DNA of 64,000 nt from Enterococcus_D entomosocium (GTDB taxonomy: Bacteria; Bacillota; Bacilli; Lactobacillales; Enterococcaceae). This document shows positions 33,816 to 42,030 of this stretch, piece after piece (position 1 is the stretch's first letter; every line of letters begins with the position of its first letter). A program made the position numbers and the translations under genes. The stretch is from assembly GCF_030441895.1 (NCBI RefSeq), contig NZ_JARJAS010000020.1. One strand, 5' to 3'. A model generated the notes under the pieces. It did no database searches. It was not told the DNA's origin and saw only the letters and a list, made by a program, of their open reading frames with translations.

Positions 33816-34463
33816 ATGAGCGTAAGTGATTTTATGACGAAGACGGTCATCACCGTCGATTCACAAACACCGATCTTTGATGCAATAGATGTGATGAAGC
33901 AGCACGATATCCATCGTCTACCTGTCGTTGATGATGGCAAATTAGTAGGGTTGATCACGGAAGGAACGATCGCTGAAGCAACCCCCTCAAAAGCGACAAG
34001 TTTAAGTGTTTATGAAATGAACTATCTCTTAAATAAAACGACAGTCGCTGATATCATGTTGAAAAAAGTGACTACGATTGAACCAGATGCACTATTAGAG
34101 GACGCCATTTCCGTCATGCGTAGTGAGAACGTGGGGGTTTTACCAGTCATGGATGATGATGCCTTAGTGGGAATCATTACCAACAATGATATTTTCGATG
34201 CCTTTTTGAAAATCACTGGGTACCACGATGGTGGAACACGAGTGTCCATTGAGATCACGGATGACCATGTGGGTGTTTTAGCAGACGTGACGAAACTCCT
34301 TGCGGATCATCAGATGAGTATTTTGACGATTGTGGTAAATCGGATGGCACTAAAAACAGTTGTTGAGATCCAAGTAGAATCACGGCAAGTCGCAGCAATC
34401 GAGAAAATTTTAAGCGATGCAGGCTATACCGTGACGAGTGCTGTCTTGACGAACCAGAAGTGA
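33816..34463 (+). CDS. CBS-ACT domain protein, likely liv regulator or sensor
   Basis: A 215-residue cytoplasmic protein with two CBS domains (about 1-60, DFMTKTVITVDSQTPIFDAI; about 75-130, IMLKKVTTIEPDALLEDAI) and a C-terminal ACT domain (about 140-210, RVSIEITDDHVGVLADVTKLLADH). CBS pairs bind adenine nucleotides and ACT domains bind amino acids. It resembles AcuB. It begins four bases after livF with AGGAGG and ends the operon, so it may sense branched-chain amino acids and energy state; that role is inferred from context. Confidence 0.85.
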   Translation: MSVSDFMTKTVITVDSQTPIFDAIDVMKQHDIHRLPVVDDGKLVGLITEGTIAEATPSKATSLSVYEMNYLLNKTTVADIMLKKVTTIEPDALLEDAISVMRSENVGVLPVMDDDALVGIITNNDIFDAFLKITGYHDGGTRVSIEITDDHVGVLADVTKLLADHQMSILTIVVNRMALKTVVEIQVESRQVAAIEKILSDAGYTVTSAVLTNQK

Positions 34464-34470
34464 TCTAAGA

Positions 34471-34508
34471 AAAAGTAGCTGATCGTAAAGATTGGCTACT
34501 TTTTTTAT
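34471..34508 (+). terminator. liv operon terminator
   Basis: AAAAGTAGC/GCTACTTTT arms with an additional inner ATC/GAT pairing, then seven T. Confidence 0.85.
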
Positions 34509-34585
34509 TTCCAGAAGAGATTTTCTTTTTCTTTTGTTGCTTTTCTGTTAAAATAGGAAGGTGCTGTAAAGAAAGAGGTGCAACC

Positions 34586-34819
34586 ATGTCTAAGAAAAAT
34601 AAAGATATCGAAGTACGTATTGAAGAAACAACAAAAGCCATTCATGGCAAAGACTATACCGTCAATGAATTATTCATCGGAAAAAAACGCATTGGTGAGA
34701 TTTTAACAACTGGACCAAAAGAATTTCAAAGCTTTTTAGGGGATGAAGATCTAGGTTCGAGCAGAAGCTTAGAAGCTGCAATCGAGATGATTATTCGTCA
34801 ATGGAATTTACATGAATAA
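34586..34819 (+). CDS. DUF2969 family protein
   Basis: A 77-residue soluble, charged protein. Content and length (SKKNKDIEVRIEE..., VNELFIGKKRIGEI, MIIRQWNLHE) match DUF2969, a family restricted to Lactobacillales with unknown function. AAAGAGGTG precedes ATG 34586; a TGT-TAAAAT extended -10 lies just upstream (34545-34553). The family call is by recall. Confidence 0.7.
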   Translation: MSKKNKDIEVRIEETTKAIHGKDYTVNELFIGKKRIGEILTTGPKEFQSFLGDEDLGSSRSLEAAIEMIIRQWNLHE

Positions 34820-34845
34820 TTTCTAGAAAAATTTACTTTTTGCTC

Positions 34846-34874
34846 TTGCAATTTGTTATCTTTTTCGGTATTAT
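34846..34874 (+). promoter_or_regulatory. tRNA-Tyr/Gln promoter
   Basis: TTGCAA (34846-34851), 17-base spacer, TATTAT (34869-34874), 30 bases before tRNA-Tyr. Confidence 0.65.
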
Positions 34875-34904
34875 AACTATTGTCAGGTTTGAGAAAAACC
34901 TTTT

Positions 34905-34988
34905 GGAGGAGTAGCGAAGTGGCTAAACGCGACGGACTGTAAATCCGTTCCTTAGGGTTCAGTGGTTCGAATCCACTCTCCTCCACCA
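34905..34988 (+). tRNA. tRNA-Tyr (anticodon GTA)
   Basis: Acceptor GGAGGAG/CTCCTCC, anticodon loop CTGTAAA giving GTA, long variable arm typical of bacterial tRNA-Tyr, T arm GGTTCGAATCC, encoded ACCA at 34985-34988. Confidence 0.96.
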
Positions 34989-34992
34989 TTAT

Positions 34993-35064
34993 TGGGGTAT
35001 AGCCAAGCGGTAAGGCAACGGACTTTGACTCCGTCATGCGTTGGTTCGAATCCAGCTACCCCAG
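34993..35064 (+). tRNA. tRNA-Gln (anticodon TTG)
   Basis: Acceptor TGGGGTA/TACCCCA with the weak U1-A72 pair characteristic of tRNA-Gln, anticodon loop CTTTGAC giving TTG, discriminator G. CCA is not encoded. Four bases after tRNA-Tyr. Confidence 0.95.
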
Positions 35065-35080
35065 TCAAAGAGATACGTAG

Positions 35081-35113
35081 AAAAAAACAGCAAGCACTCT
35101 TGCTGTTTTTTTG
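35081..35113 (+). terminator. tRNA operon terminator
   Basis: CAGCAAG/CTTGCTG stem with CACT loop, flanked by a run of A and a run of seven T. Confidence 0.88.
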
Positions 35114-35168
35114 TTATTTAAAAAGAATCGTGTTTTTTTATAAGTACTTAAAGAAACAGGAGGCTGAT

Positions 35169-35351
35169 ATGGAAGAAGCCACTTTCAACAAGCTAGTTTC
35201 TACGAAATTGAAAAAAGCAATGGTTGCTTTGGGGCATTTCTATGAAACAGGTATGGAGTGGAACGGAAAATCACAGTCGATTCTTTCACAGAAATTTCTT
35301 TCAGAGAATTTAAAATATTTGGGCATTTTTGGTTCTGTTTGGTATACTTAG
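35169..35351 (+). CDS. Small hypothetical protein (60 residues)
   Basis: ATG 35169 follows a strong AGGAGG. The 60-residue product is basic and helix-prone, with two predicted helices (about 5-22, FNKLVSTKLKKAMVALGHF, and 34-48, SILSQKFLSENLKYL) joined by TGMEWNGKS. I do not recognise it; the SQxxL-containing second helix recalls Spo0E-like phosphatases only vaguely. An upstream extension of the frame would run through the tRNA genes and is rejected. It lies just before the c-di-GMP genes and its end overlaps their probable promoter. Confidence 0.6.
   Translation: MEEATFNKLVSTKLKKAMVALGHFYETGMEWNGKSQSILSQKFLSENLKYLGIFGSVWYT
35340..35348 (+). promoter_or_regulatory. Extended -10 promoter for the EAL gene
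   Basis: TGG-TATACT (35340-35348) is an extended -10 element lying over the end of the small ORF, with no good -35. It would start the EAL-GGDEF transcript near 35355. Confidence 0.4.
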
Positions 35352-35461
35352 GCAAATCAGTTCCTTTGAGAGAACCATTTTATAGCATGAGAAACGAGCG
35401 ATGACAGGAATATTGCCGATTTTCGGAAGTGATAACTTTACTAGATGGGGGCTTAACGAAG

Positions 35462-36169
35462 ATGGGAAATGAAACGACTTGGGAGAACACAGACCGCCTT
35501 TATCTGTTGTGTCAACCAATCATGCAGGTAAAATCGCTAAGTCAGCAAGAGGTGAATGGCTATGAAGTCTTGCTACGTAGCGAGAAGAACAACCGATTTC
35601 CACAGCAAGAATTCAGCACAATGATTCAAACTGAAAGTGGCAATCAGCAATTGATGAGATGGTATGCCAAGGAATTGCGGCGTTTATGCAAAAAAAAGCC
35701 GGAAACCCGCTTTAGTGTCAATATACATCCACAACAGCTGCTGTGGCAGTCTACGTGGTCCTTTTTTGAAACGATGGCTGTTTATAAGGCGCAGTTGCAG
35801 ATTGAATTGACGGAACACCCCGTACGCATACAGCAAGAGTCATTTGATTTGTCTGTAGCCATTGCAAAAATTAAAGCTTATGGTTATGTGATTGCGGTCG
35901 ATGATATCGGTTGCGGACAAAATACCCTCTCGTTGGTCTTTGCCAATCTTGCCAGCGTTGATTGTTTGAAATTTTCGTTGTTACCGTTTATTCAGCTTGA
36001 TGAGGAGATTGGCTTCAGCTTTTTGGCTTGTTGGTTGAAGGTTGCCCAAAAATATCAGCTTGAGCTGATCGTTGAAGGGATCGAGAACCGCGAAAAAATG
36101 GTCCAGTTGCTTGAGATGGGGGTGCATTTGCAACAAGGATATTTATGGTCTAAAGGAGAGCGATTGTGA
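35462..36169 (+). CDS. EAL-domain c-di-GMP phosphodiesterase
   Basis: A single EAL domain of about 235 residues without a membrane span. EAL phosphodiesterases hydrolyse c-di-GMP to pGpG. Motif residues: E35-V-L-L-R (EVL variant of EAL), Asn in SVNIHPQQL, Glu in IELTE, the Asp pair in AVDDIGCG, Lys in CLKFS, Glu in IVEGIEN and Gln in QQGYLW; all main catalytic positions are present, so activity is plausible. The KID aspartate-type position is Ser. ATG 35462 is 11 bases after GGGGG; GTG 35429 in frame is possible, so the N-terminus is uncertain. It sits four bases before a GGDEF gene. Confidence 0.85.
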   Translation: MGNETTWENTDRLYLLCQPIMQVKSLSQQEVNGYEVLLRSEKNNRFPQQEFSTMIQTESGNQQLMRWYAKELRRLCKKKPETRFSVNIHPQQLLWQSTWSFFETMAVYKAQLQIELTEHPVRIQQESFDLSVAIAKIKAYGYVIAVDDIGCGQNTLSLVFANLASVDCLKFSLLPFIQLDEEIGFSFLACWLKVAQKYQLELIVEGIENREKMVQLLEMGVHLQQGYLWSKGERL

Positions 36170-36173
36170 TGGA

Positions 36174-37283
36174 ATGTTAGAACGAGGCGTGCTTTTGGCG
36201 TTTGGTTTGCCGCTGATGATTGCCAGTTTACTGGTGACCGCAGATGTTTTTGTACGAAGTGTGCAAAAAATATCGGTTTCTCGTCCATTTAAGTATTTTA
36301 TTATTGGTATTCTGACGTTTACGCATTTGTATTTTATTCTTTCTTTTTCAATGAATTCAGTTGGGTTTATCTGTTATCAATACACAACTGCTTTTATTGC
36401 GAGTCATTTTTTCTATGGTGATCGTGGCAAGATCTTGATTTTGATAACGCCGTGTATGGTCGTCTTTTATTTGTGGTTTGTCGGTTTTTCTGATGTGGGT
36501 AAAGCTTTTTATCTTCCATTATTCGGAGTGGGGATCTTTGTCCTTGATTTTCTTTTATCAAAAGTCAAGCTGATCCGTCCGCAACAGCAATTTTATATGA
36601 TGTATTTTTTGACCTGCCTGCTCTCACCGCGTTTTTCGATGCTAGTCCATCATACGACGACCTATGACTGGGAAGCTATGCTGGCAGTATTTGTTGGTTC
36701 TTTCGTGCTGCTAGGAAGTTTTATGTGGTTGCATCGATTGATTGAGGGGCAAGAATACCAAGTACTGGCAGAGCTGGCGAATAGTAAGATCGATGCGTTG
36801 ACCGGCTGCTTCAACTATGGGACCTATAACCAGGATCTGCTTCAAGCCGTTTCACAGAAAAAGACTGTGACGATCGCCATGATTGATCTCGATCACTTCA
36901 AAAAGGTCAACGACCGTTATGGTCATATCGCCGGAAATGAGTTGTTGAGAACCTTTGCCTCACGGACGACTACTTTTTTAGAGGCGCATTTTGCCGAGAC
37001 CTATTCCTTTTATCGTTATGGCGGCGAAGAGTTCTGTCTCGTGATCGAAGGGGATGTCAAAGAACGGACCGTAGCTGCAATGACGACGCTGTGTCAAACC
37101 ATTTCCAGCAGTATGTTTCCTGTGGCTAATTTTGAAAAAGGGACGATGTCTTTGTCTTGCGGCGTTGAAGCGAGCACCGTTTGTCATGGGGATATCTTGG
37201 CAGCCGTCGAAAGAGCCGATCAAGCACTCTATCTCGCAAAACAAAGTGGCCGAAATCGGGTGTGCACCTTGCCTGAGACGTAA
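36174..37283 (+). CDS. Membrane GGDEF diguanylate cyclase (first)
   Basis: A 369-residue protein with about six N-terminal membrane helices (residues 5-195) and a C-terminal GGDEF domain (about 205-365): DALTGCFNYGTYNQDL, MIDLDHFKKVNDRYGHIAGNELL and the active site G283-G-E-E-F287 (GGEEF). The inhibitory RxxD I-site five residues before GGEEF is missing (AETY). Its sensor domain resembles 5TM-type sensors but the signal is unknown. ATG 36174 lies four bases after the EAL stop, with the nearest good GGAG 16 bases away; translation probably depends on coupling to the EAL gene. Confidence 0.88.
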   Translation: MLERGVLLAFGLPLMIASLLVTADVFVRSVQKISVSRPFKYFIIGILTFTHLYFILSFSMNSVGFICYQYTTAFIASHFFYGDRGKILILITPCMVVFYLWFVGFSDVGKAFYLPLFGVGIFVLDFLLSKVKLIRPQQQFYMMYFLTCLLSPRFSMLVHHTTTYDWEAMLAVFVGSFVLLGSFMWLHRLIEGQEYQVLAELANSKIDALTGCFNYGTYNQDLLQAVSQKKTVTIAMIDLDHFKKVNDRYGHIAGNELLRTFASRTTTFLEAHFAETYSFYRYGGEEFCLVIEGDVKERTVAAMTTLCQTISSSMFPVANFEKGTMSLSCGVEASTVCHGDILAAVERADQALYLAKQSGRNRVCTLPET

Positions 37284-37427
37284 AAAAATAATGGAAAAAT
37301 AATTTACACAAATTCACAAAGAATTAAATTTTTATGCACAAAAAGTTAGTAATAATAAAGAAATAATGTTATTTATTTACAAAATATACATTTTGATTAT
37401 TTTATTTATCTTGAGAATCTTCGCATA

Positions 37428-37456
37428 TCAACAAAAAGATTGAAACTATGTATAAT
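37428..37456 (+). promoter_or_regulatory. Promoter for the exopolysaccharide operon
   Basis: TCAACA (37428-37433), 17-base spacer, TATAAT (37451-37456, perfect). It lies in the 332-base AT-rich gap between the two GGDEF genes and gives a leader of about 150 bases. Confidence 0.5.
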
Positions 37457-37510
37457 TTCTGGTAAATTATTCTAAATCAAGAGTGATAAAAACTGTCAAT
37501 AATAAATAGT

Positions 37511-37597
37511 GATCCTTACTTGATGCTTTGTCCGCTTTTCCAATGAAATGTCTCTGGAATTGTCCCGTCGAATCAGCAAGTAAGGGTTCTTTTTTTT
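37511..37597 (+). promoter_or_regulatory. Structured leader ending in a terminator
   Basis: CCTTACTTG (37514-37522) pairs with CAAGTAAGG (37577-37585), extended to about 12 bp by G-T pairs at the base, and is followed by eight T (37590-37597). The 54-base interior holds a second stem TTCCA/TGGAA (37538-37542 with 37555-37559). The T tract ends just before the AAAGGAAG of the GGDEF gene at 37616. This is an attenuator-like leader in which readthrough would control the whole operon. It does not match the c-di-GMP-I or -II riboswitch consensus as I know it. Confidence 0.55.
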
Positions 37598-37615
37598 AGA
37601 AAGGAAGCACAGGAA

Positions 37616-38668
37616 ATGGCAAATACGCTGGTTGTCAATACACTCGCAAATTTAGGCGCAATTATCATCAATATTTATTTGTTATTCAAAATCAGTGATG
37701 GCTTCGTAGGTCAAGGGACATTCAAAGCGAAACAGATCGCAGCGGCGATTGCTTGTGAAACCGTGGTGGGGATGCTGATGATGAATTTCTCTTACGTCGT
37801 ATACGAAACGCGATTTGACCTGCGCTTTTTACTTTACGCTTTTTCCATGAAATATCTGGGGTGGAAGGTGACCGTACCGACGATGGTCAATCTAGCGTTA
37901 GGGCGTTTCTTGTTTGAAGTATCAAAATCTTCTTGGCTGAACTTATATCTTACGTTTTTTTTGATGGTGACACTGACATTTCTGCATGCCTGGGCCAAAC
38001 GGCGATTTACTGACAAACAAGAGTTGTTCCTATCAATAACCTACTTGATCGCTATCTCCTTTCTTTTTGGTTTTTATTTGACGGGTGATATTCAAAAAAC
38101 GACCCTAATTTATATAGTTTATGGCATTCTCGCCTATACGTTGGCGTTTTTCCTTTACTCGATAGTAAATGATATGCAGCGCATTTTGGCATTGGTCAAA
38201 ATCGATGATCTTACGCAGTTGAATAACTTCCGTAAGTTTCAAGATGACCGCCAACGCCTAGATACGACCGATGTGGACTTATCGATCGCTTTGATCGATA
38301 TCGATCATTTCAAAAATTACAATGACCGTTACGGACACCGTGCCGGGGATGTGATTTTGCAAGAAATCGCTCGTATTTTTTCGACCTACTGTACGGCGAG
38401 CAATCCGGTCTATCGCATCGGTGGGGAAGAGTTTGCGATCTTGATCCAAGGAGACGCACAGGCTGCTGCTTATCTCCTTGAAAAAATTCAAAAGCGCATC
38501 CGTTACCAAGAAATCATCTTGGATGCCGGTGATTCGGTCAGCATCACGTTGTCGATTGGGATCGCACAACGGCAAAGGGGTGAGTTGCTACAGCAAACGC
38601 AAGAACGTGCCGATCAAGCATTGTATCGAGCCAAGCGCAGCGGTCGCGACCAACTATGTCTTTACTGA
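37616..38668 (+). CDS. Membrane GGDEF diguanylate cyclase (second)
   Basis: A 350-residue protein with an N-terminal five- or six-helix membrane sensor (residues 5-190, resembling 5TMR-LYT) and a GGDEF domain (about 195-345): DDLTQLNNFRKFQDD, LIDIDHFKNYNDRYGHRAGDVI and G269-G-E-E-F273. No RxxD I-site (TASN at that place), so product inhibition of the usual kind is not expected. GAAAGGAAG precedes ATG 37616. As the first gene after the leader and promoter, it probably supplies c-di-GMP locally to the PilZ synthase two genes downstream. Confidence 0.88.
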   Translation: MANTLVVNTLANLGAIIINIYLLFKISDGFVGQGTFKAKQIAAAIACETVVGMLMMNFSYVVYETRFDLRFLLYAFSMKYLGWKVTVPTMVNLALGRFLFEVSKSSWLNLYLTFFLMVTLTFLHAWAKRRFTDKQELFLSITYLIAISFLFGFYLTGDIQKTTLIYIVYGILAYTLAFFLYSIVNDMQRILALVKIDDLTQLNNFRKFQDDRQRLDTTDVDLSIALIDIDHFKNYNDRYGHRAGDVILQEIARIFSTYCTASNPVYRIGGEEFAILIQGDAQAAAYLLEKIQKRIRYQEIILDAGDSVSITLSIGIAQRQRGELLQQTQERADQALYRAKRSGRDQLCLY

Positions 38669-38728
38669 TGGGGTTGGCTTCTTTTCTTTTTTTATTTTCA
38701 AAAATACTACCTTAAATGAGGGGCGCAT

Positions 38729-39769
38729 ATGGAAAATAGTTTAATCATGATTCCTTCGCTAGAACCGGACCACAAACTGCTGGCTCTGGTGGAGAAAATT
38801 CGTTTGCATAACCAGCACCTGCCGATTTTGGTCGTGGATGATGGCAGTGGGGCAGCTTATCAGCCCGTCTTTTCGGCATTGGAACAGAAGTTTGGTTGTC
38901 AGGTTTTGACCCATCCAAAGAATCAGGGAAAAGGCGCAGCCATCAAAACCGCTCTCATTGAAGTGCTGACAAACCAGCCAGCTGTTGAATTTATGGTGAC
39001 CATTGATTCGGACGGCCAACATGAGTATACCGATATGATGGCTTGCTTAGCAAAGGCCCAAGCCCATCCGGACAGTATTATTTTAGGGACCCGATCCTTT
39101 GGCAAAGAAGTGCCTTTGCGGAGTAAGTTCGGCAACATTTTGACCCGAAATATCCTACGTTTAGCGACTGGTCTTGCCATCGAGGATTCGCAGACGGGCT
39201 TAAGGGTTTTCCCTCGGAAATTCATGACAGATTTGTTGGCGATCTCAGGTGAGCGCTTTGAATATGAAACGCGGATGCTGATCGAAGCCCAGAAACGGGG
39301 GTGGCCGATTCTCTCGCAACCGATCGCCACCATCTATATTGAAGAAAATGCCTCTTCCCATTTTCGGGTCTTGGCAGATTCCGTCGCTATCTATAGCGTC
39401 TTTTTGAAGTATTTGTTTTCATCTGTGGTCTCCTTTTTTGTCGATGTGATCGCTTATGCGTTATTGATCCATTTCTTGTCTGTCATCAATCTGTCCTCCA
39501 TCGTGATCGCTTCGTTGGGTGCCCGATTGATTTCGGCGATCGTCAATTACTACATCAATCGCGAGCTTGTTTTTGGTCAACGGACAAAGAACAGTATGCT
39601 GCAGTATTTTTTATTGGTGATCGTACAGATTTTGCTGTCCTCTTTTCTCGTCTACCTGATTTATTTGATCCTACCGATCGGAGATTCTGTGTTGTTAAAA
39701 ATAGGCGTCGATTGCCTGCTCTTTTTCTTTAGTTACCATGTGCAAAAAAATGTCATCTTTAAGGAGTGA
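38729..39769 (+). CDS. GT2 glycosyltransferase with GtrA membrane domain
   Basis: A 346-residue fusion. Residues 1-225 form a DPM1/DPG-synthase-like GT2 domain: VVDDGSG, NQGKGAAIKTAL, DSDGQHEYTDM (DxD), ILGTRSF, DSQTGLRVF. Residues 230-346 form a four-helix GtrA domain (SSVVSFFVDVIAYALLI, NYYINRELVFG, QKNVIFKE). Such proteins usually make or flip a polyprenyl-phosphate sugar at the membrane. It could provide lipid-linked sugar to the GT-C-like protein encoded two genes on. GAGGGGCG precedes ATG 38729; the synthase starts five bases after its stop. Confidence 0.88.
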   Translation: MENSLIMIPSLEPDHKLLALVEKIRLHNQHLPILVVDDGSGAAYQPVFSALEQKFGCQVLTHPKNQGKGAAIKTALIEVLTNQPAVEFMVTIDSDGQHEYTDMMACLAKAQAHPDSIILGTRSFGKEVPLRSKFGNILTRNILRLATGLAIEDSQTGLRVFPRKFMTDLLAISGERFEYETRMLIEAQKRGWPILSQPIATIYIEENASSHFRVLADSVAIYSVFLKYLFSSVVSFFVDVIAYALLIHFLSVINLSSIVIASLGARLISAIVNYYINRELVFGQRTKNSMLQYFLLVIVQILLSSFLVYLIYLILPIGDSVLLKIGVDCLLFFFSYHVQKNVIFKE

Positions 39770-39774
39770 TTGAG

Positions 39775-42030
39775 ATGGAACAAAAACGTTTGCCTTGGGC
39801 GAAAAAAGTCGTTTACTTTCTGGCGTTTGTCTTTTCGCTGATCTATTTATCATGGCGGGGGCTGTATACATTGCCATGGCACGAGTCTTGGTTTGCCTTG
39901 CTGTTTGGTTTGCTGCTTTGGGGCAGTGAGATCGTATCGAACTTTACGGGCTTGCTGTTGATTTGGAACAAAAACAAAGCAAAGCCCTTTGAAAAACCGG
40001 TCGTGCCAGAAGCCGACTATCCGGCGATCGATGTGTTGATTGCTACTCATAATGAAGAAGTGCCGCTTTTATTAAAAACGGTCAATGCGGCAGTTCATAT
40101 GAAATACCCCGATCCCAAAAAAGTTCACATCTATTTGTCAGATGACACCAACCGTCCAGAGGTCAAAGCACTGGCAGATAAATTTGGCATCGGCTATATC
40201 GGATTGATCGGCAATCAGCATGCCAAGTCAGGCAATCTCAATCATGCATTATCAAAAACCAATTCGCCGCTAGTGGCGACCTTTGATGCAGATATGATTC
40301 CTTACTCAGATTTTTTGCTGGAAACAGTGCCATATTTTGTGGCAAATCAGCAGGAACGCCGCAATGACCAGACCATCAAACCGTTGGGCTTTGTTCAAAC
40401 ACCGCAAAGTTTTTACAACGCGGATCTTTTTCAGTACAATCTTTTTTCAGAAGCGGCGATCCCTAACGAGCAGGACTTCTTTTCCAGAGAAGTCAATGTT
40501 TTGAACAACGCCCATGATACCGCTATTTATACAGGTTCTAATACGGTGATTGCACGAGAAGCGATCGAAGCCGCTGGCGGATTTCCGACGGACACGATCA
40601 CGGAAGATTTTGAATTAGGCGCCTTGATCAATTGCCAAGGTTATCGCAGTTTATCAACACTGCAGCCAATGGCCAGCGGTCTGTCTCCAATTGATATCCC
40701 AAGTGCCTTAAAGCAGCGGATTCGCTGGGGAAGAGGAGTGGTCCAAAGTGTCCACAATCTCCATCTTTTTAAGAATAAGACGTTGTCTTTGGCGCAAAAA
40801 ATGGTTTTCTTAAACAGCTATTTGTATTGGTGGTCGTTTCTACGACGGCTACTATTTATTTTCGCGCCGATTTTGTACACCGTCTTTAATGTAAGGGTCG
40901 TAGAGACAAACTTTTGGGTCTTGCTGCTGTTTTGGCTGCCAAGCTATACGTTCTTGCATTTGGCGATGCAGGATTTGAGCAGTGATATTCGAACGCAGCG
41001 TTGGGGCGAGATCCAGGAAACGATTTTTGCACCTTACCTAGTGATTCCTGTCTTTTTGCAAGCCATTGGCATCAAAGAGACCCGCTTCAAGGTGACTAAT
41101 AAAGCAGCAACTCAGTCTAAAAAAGACTTGTTGTTTGTGGTGCCGCATTTGTTGCTGTTGATTTTGACGATTATCGGCTTAGTGAAGTTTAATTACGGCA
41201 AATTCGGCTCAGAGATTTTCTACGGCAGTGTGTTGACCTTTTGGCTGCTGACCCATTTCTTTAACTTAACCTTTGCGGTCTTATTTTATCTCGGTCGTCC
41301 GATTTATCGAACGACGGAACGGTTCAGAGCCCATTATCCTGTTGAAGTTTCCGACCAAGACGCCAGCTATTCTTTGATGACAGAAAATATCTCAGAAAAT
41401 GGCTTGTCCTTCGTTTCTGACGTTCCTCTTTATTTTCCGCCAGATGCGCCGCTGACTTTTAAAATCACCCGTAATGGCTACCAAGCAGAGATGACTGGAA
41501 ATATTGTCCGCGTCTTTTCAGGCAAGGATCGTTGGGTCTATGGCGTTGCTTTAAACCAGTTGACAGAAAAAGATTACTTAGCCTATCTGCAGATCATTTA
41601 TGATGGCTTCAATCAAAGCCTGCCGGTTCTGCGGGATCCGTGGATGACCTTCTTTGACAGTCTTTTTGAAAATCTCGGTAAGCATCTGCTGCAAGCCAAA
41701 CAAAAGCCATTGCCGCCTCAACGAGTGCCCATACTGACCATTGATCAAAAATGGCACTTTGATGAAGGAACCTATGCGGTCACAATATTTGGTTTTGATC
41801 AGTTCACGTTGGCAAAAACAGAGGAGGTCGAGATGCCGGTCCATCTAAACTTACCGATCAGTAATCTTGTGCTTCACGCTGAAAAAGCGACGCTTCAGCC
41901 AAAAGAAAATCAAGTGATATATCAAGTAAGCAATCTTTCAGAGCTGCGTTCCACAGTAGCCCTCCAAGAATGGGTAGACAGCTTGCTGAGAAAGGAGGCA
42001 GACGATGATCGAGATCCTGCTGCGATTTAG
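39775..42030 (+). CDS. BcsA-like processive glycosyltransferase with C-terminal PilZ domain
   Basis: A 751-residue membrane synthase. Two N-terminal spans (about 10-65), a cytoplasmic GT2 domain (80-320) with SD123-D, DxD at D171/D173, TED with D278 and Q314-R-I-R-W318, then about five more spans (345-500) and a PilZ domain (about 505-620). PilZ residues are R512-TTE-R516 and N538-I-S540-E-N-G543, matching RxxxR and D/NxSxxG, so c-di-GMP binding is expected. A further domain of about 120 residues (625-751) is unassigned. Architecture is that of bacterial cellulose synthase, but the sugar is unknown. AAGGAGTG precedes ATG 39775. It overlaps the next gene by 26 bases. Confidence 0.9.
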   Translation: MEQKRLPWAKKVVYFLAFVFSLIYLSWRGLYTLPWHESWFALLFGLLLWGSEIVSNFTGLLLIWNKNKAKPFEKPVVPEADYPAIDVLIATHNEEVPLLLKTVNAAVHMKYPDPKKVHIYLSDDTNRPEVKALADKFGIGYIGLIGNQHAKSGNLNHALSKTNSPLVATFDADMIPYSDFLLETVPYFVANQQERRNDQTIKPLGFVQTPQSFYNADLFQYNLFSEAAIPNEQDFFSREVNVLNNAHDTAIYTGSNTVIAREAIEAAGGFPTDTITEDFELGALINCQGYRSLSTLQPMASGLSPIDIPSALKQRIRWGRGVVQSVHNLHLFKNKTLSLAQKMVFLNSYLYWWSFLRRLLFIFAPILYTVFNVRVVETNFWVLLLFWLPSYTFLHLAMQDLSSDIRTQRWGEIQETIFAPYLVIPVFLQAIGIKETRFKVTNKAATQSKKDLLFVVPHLLLLILTIIGLVKFNYGKFGSEIFYGSVLTFWLLTHFFNLTFAVLFYLGRPIYRTTERFRAHYPVEVSDQDASYSLMTENISENGLSFVSDVPLYFPPDAPLTFKITRNGYQAEMTGNIVRVFSGKDRWVYGVALNQLTEKDYLAYLQIIYDGFNQSLPVLRDPWMTFFDSLFENLGKHLLQAKQKPLPPQRVPILTIDQKWHFDEGTYAVTIFGFDQFTLAKTEEVEMPVHLNLPISNLVLHAEKATLQPKENQVIYQVSNLSELRSTVALQEWVDSLLRKEADDDRDPAAI

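Noticed and set aside
34962..35168. Long open frame extending upstream of the 60-residue gene
   Set aside because: It runs through tRNA-Tyr, tRNA-Gln and the tRNA terminator; ATG 35169 has a strong ribosome binding site.
37457..37615. Known c-di-GMP-I or c-di-GMP-II riboswitch
   Set aside because: The conserved aptamer blocks I recall for these classes are not present; kept only as an unclassified leader.
39870..39895. Possible sigma-54 -24/-12 promoter (TGGCAC followed by TTGG)
   Set aside because: It lies inside the synthase coding sequence and the -12 part does not match TTGC.
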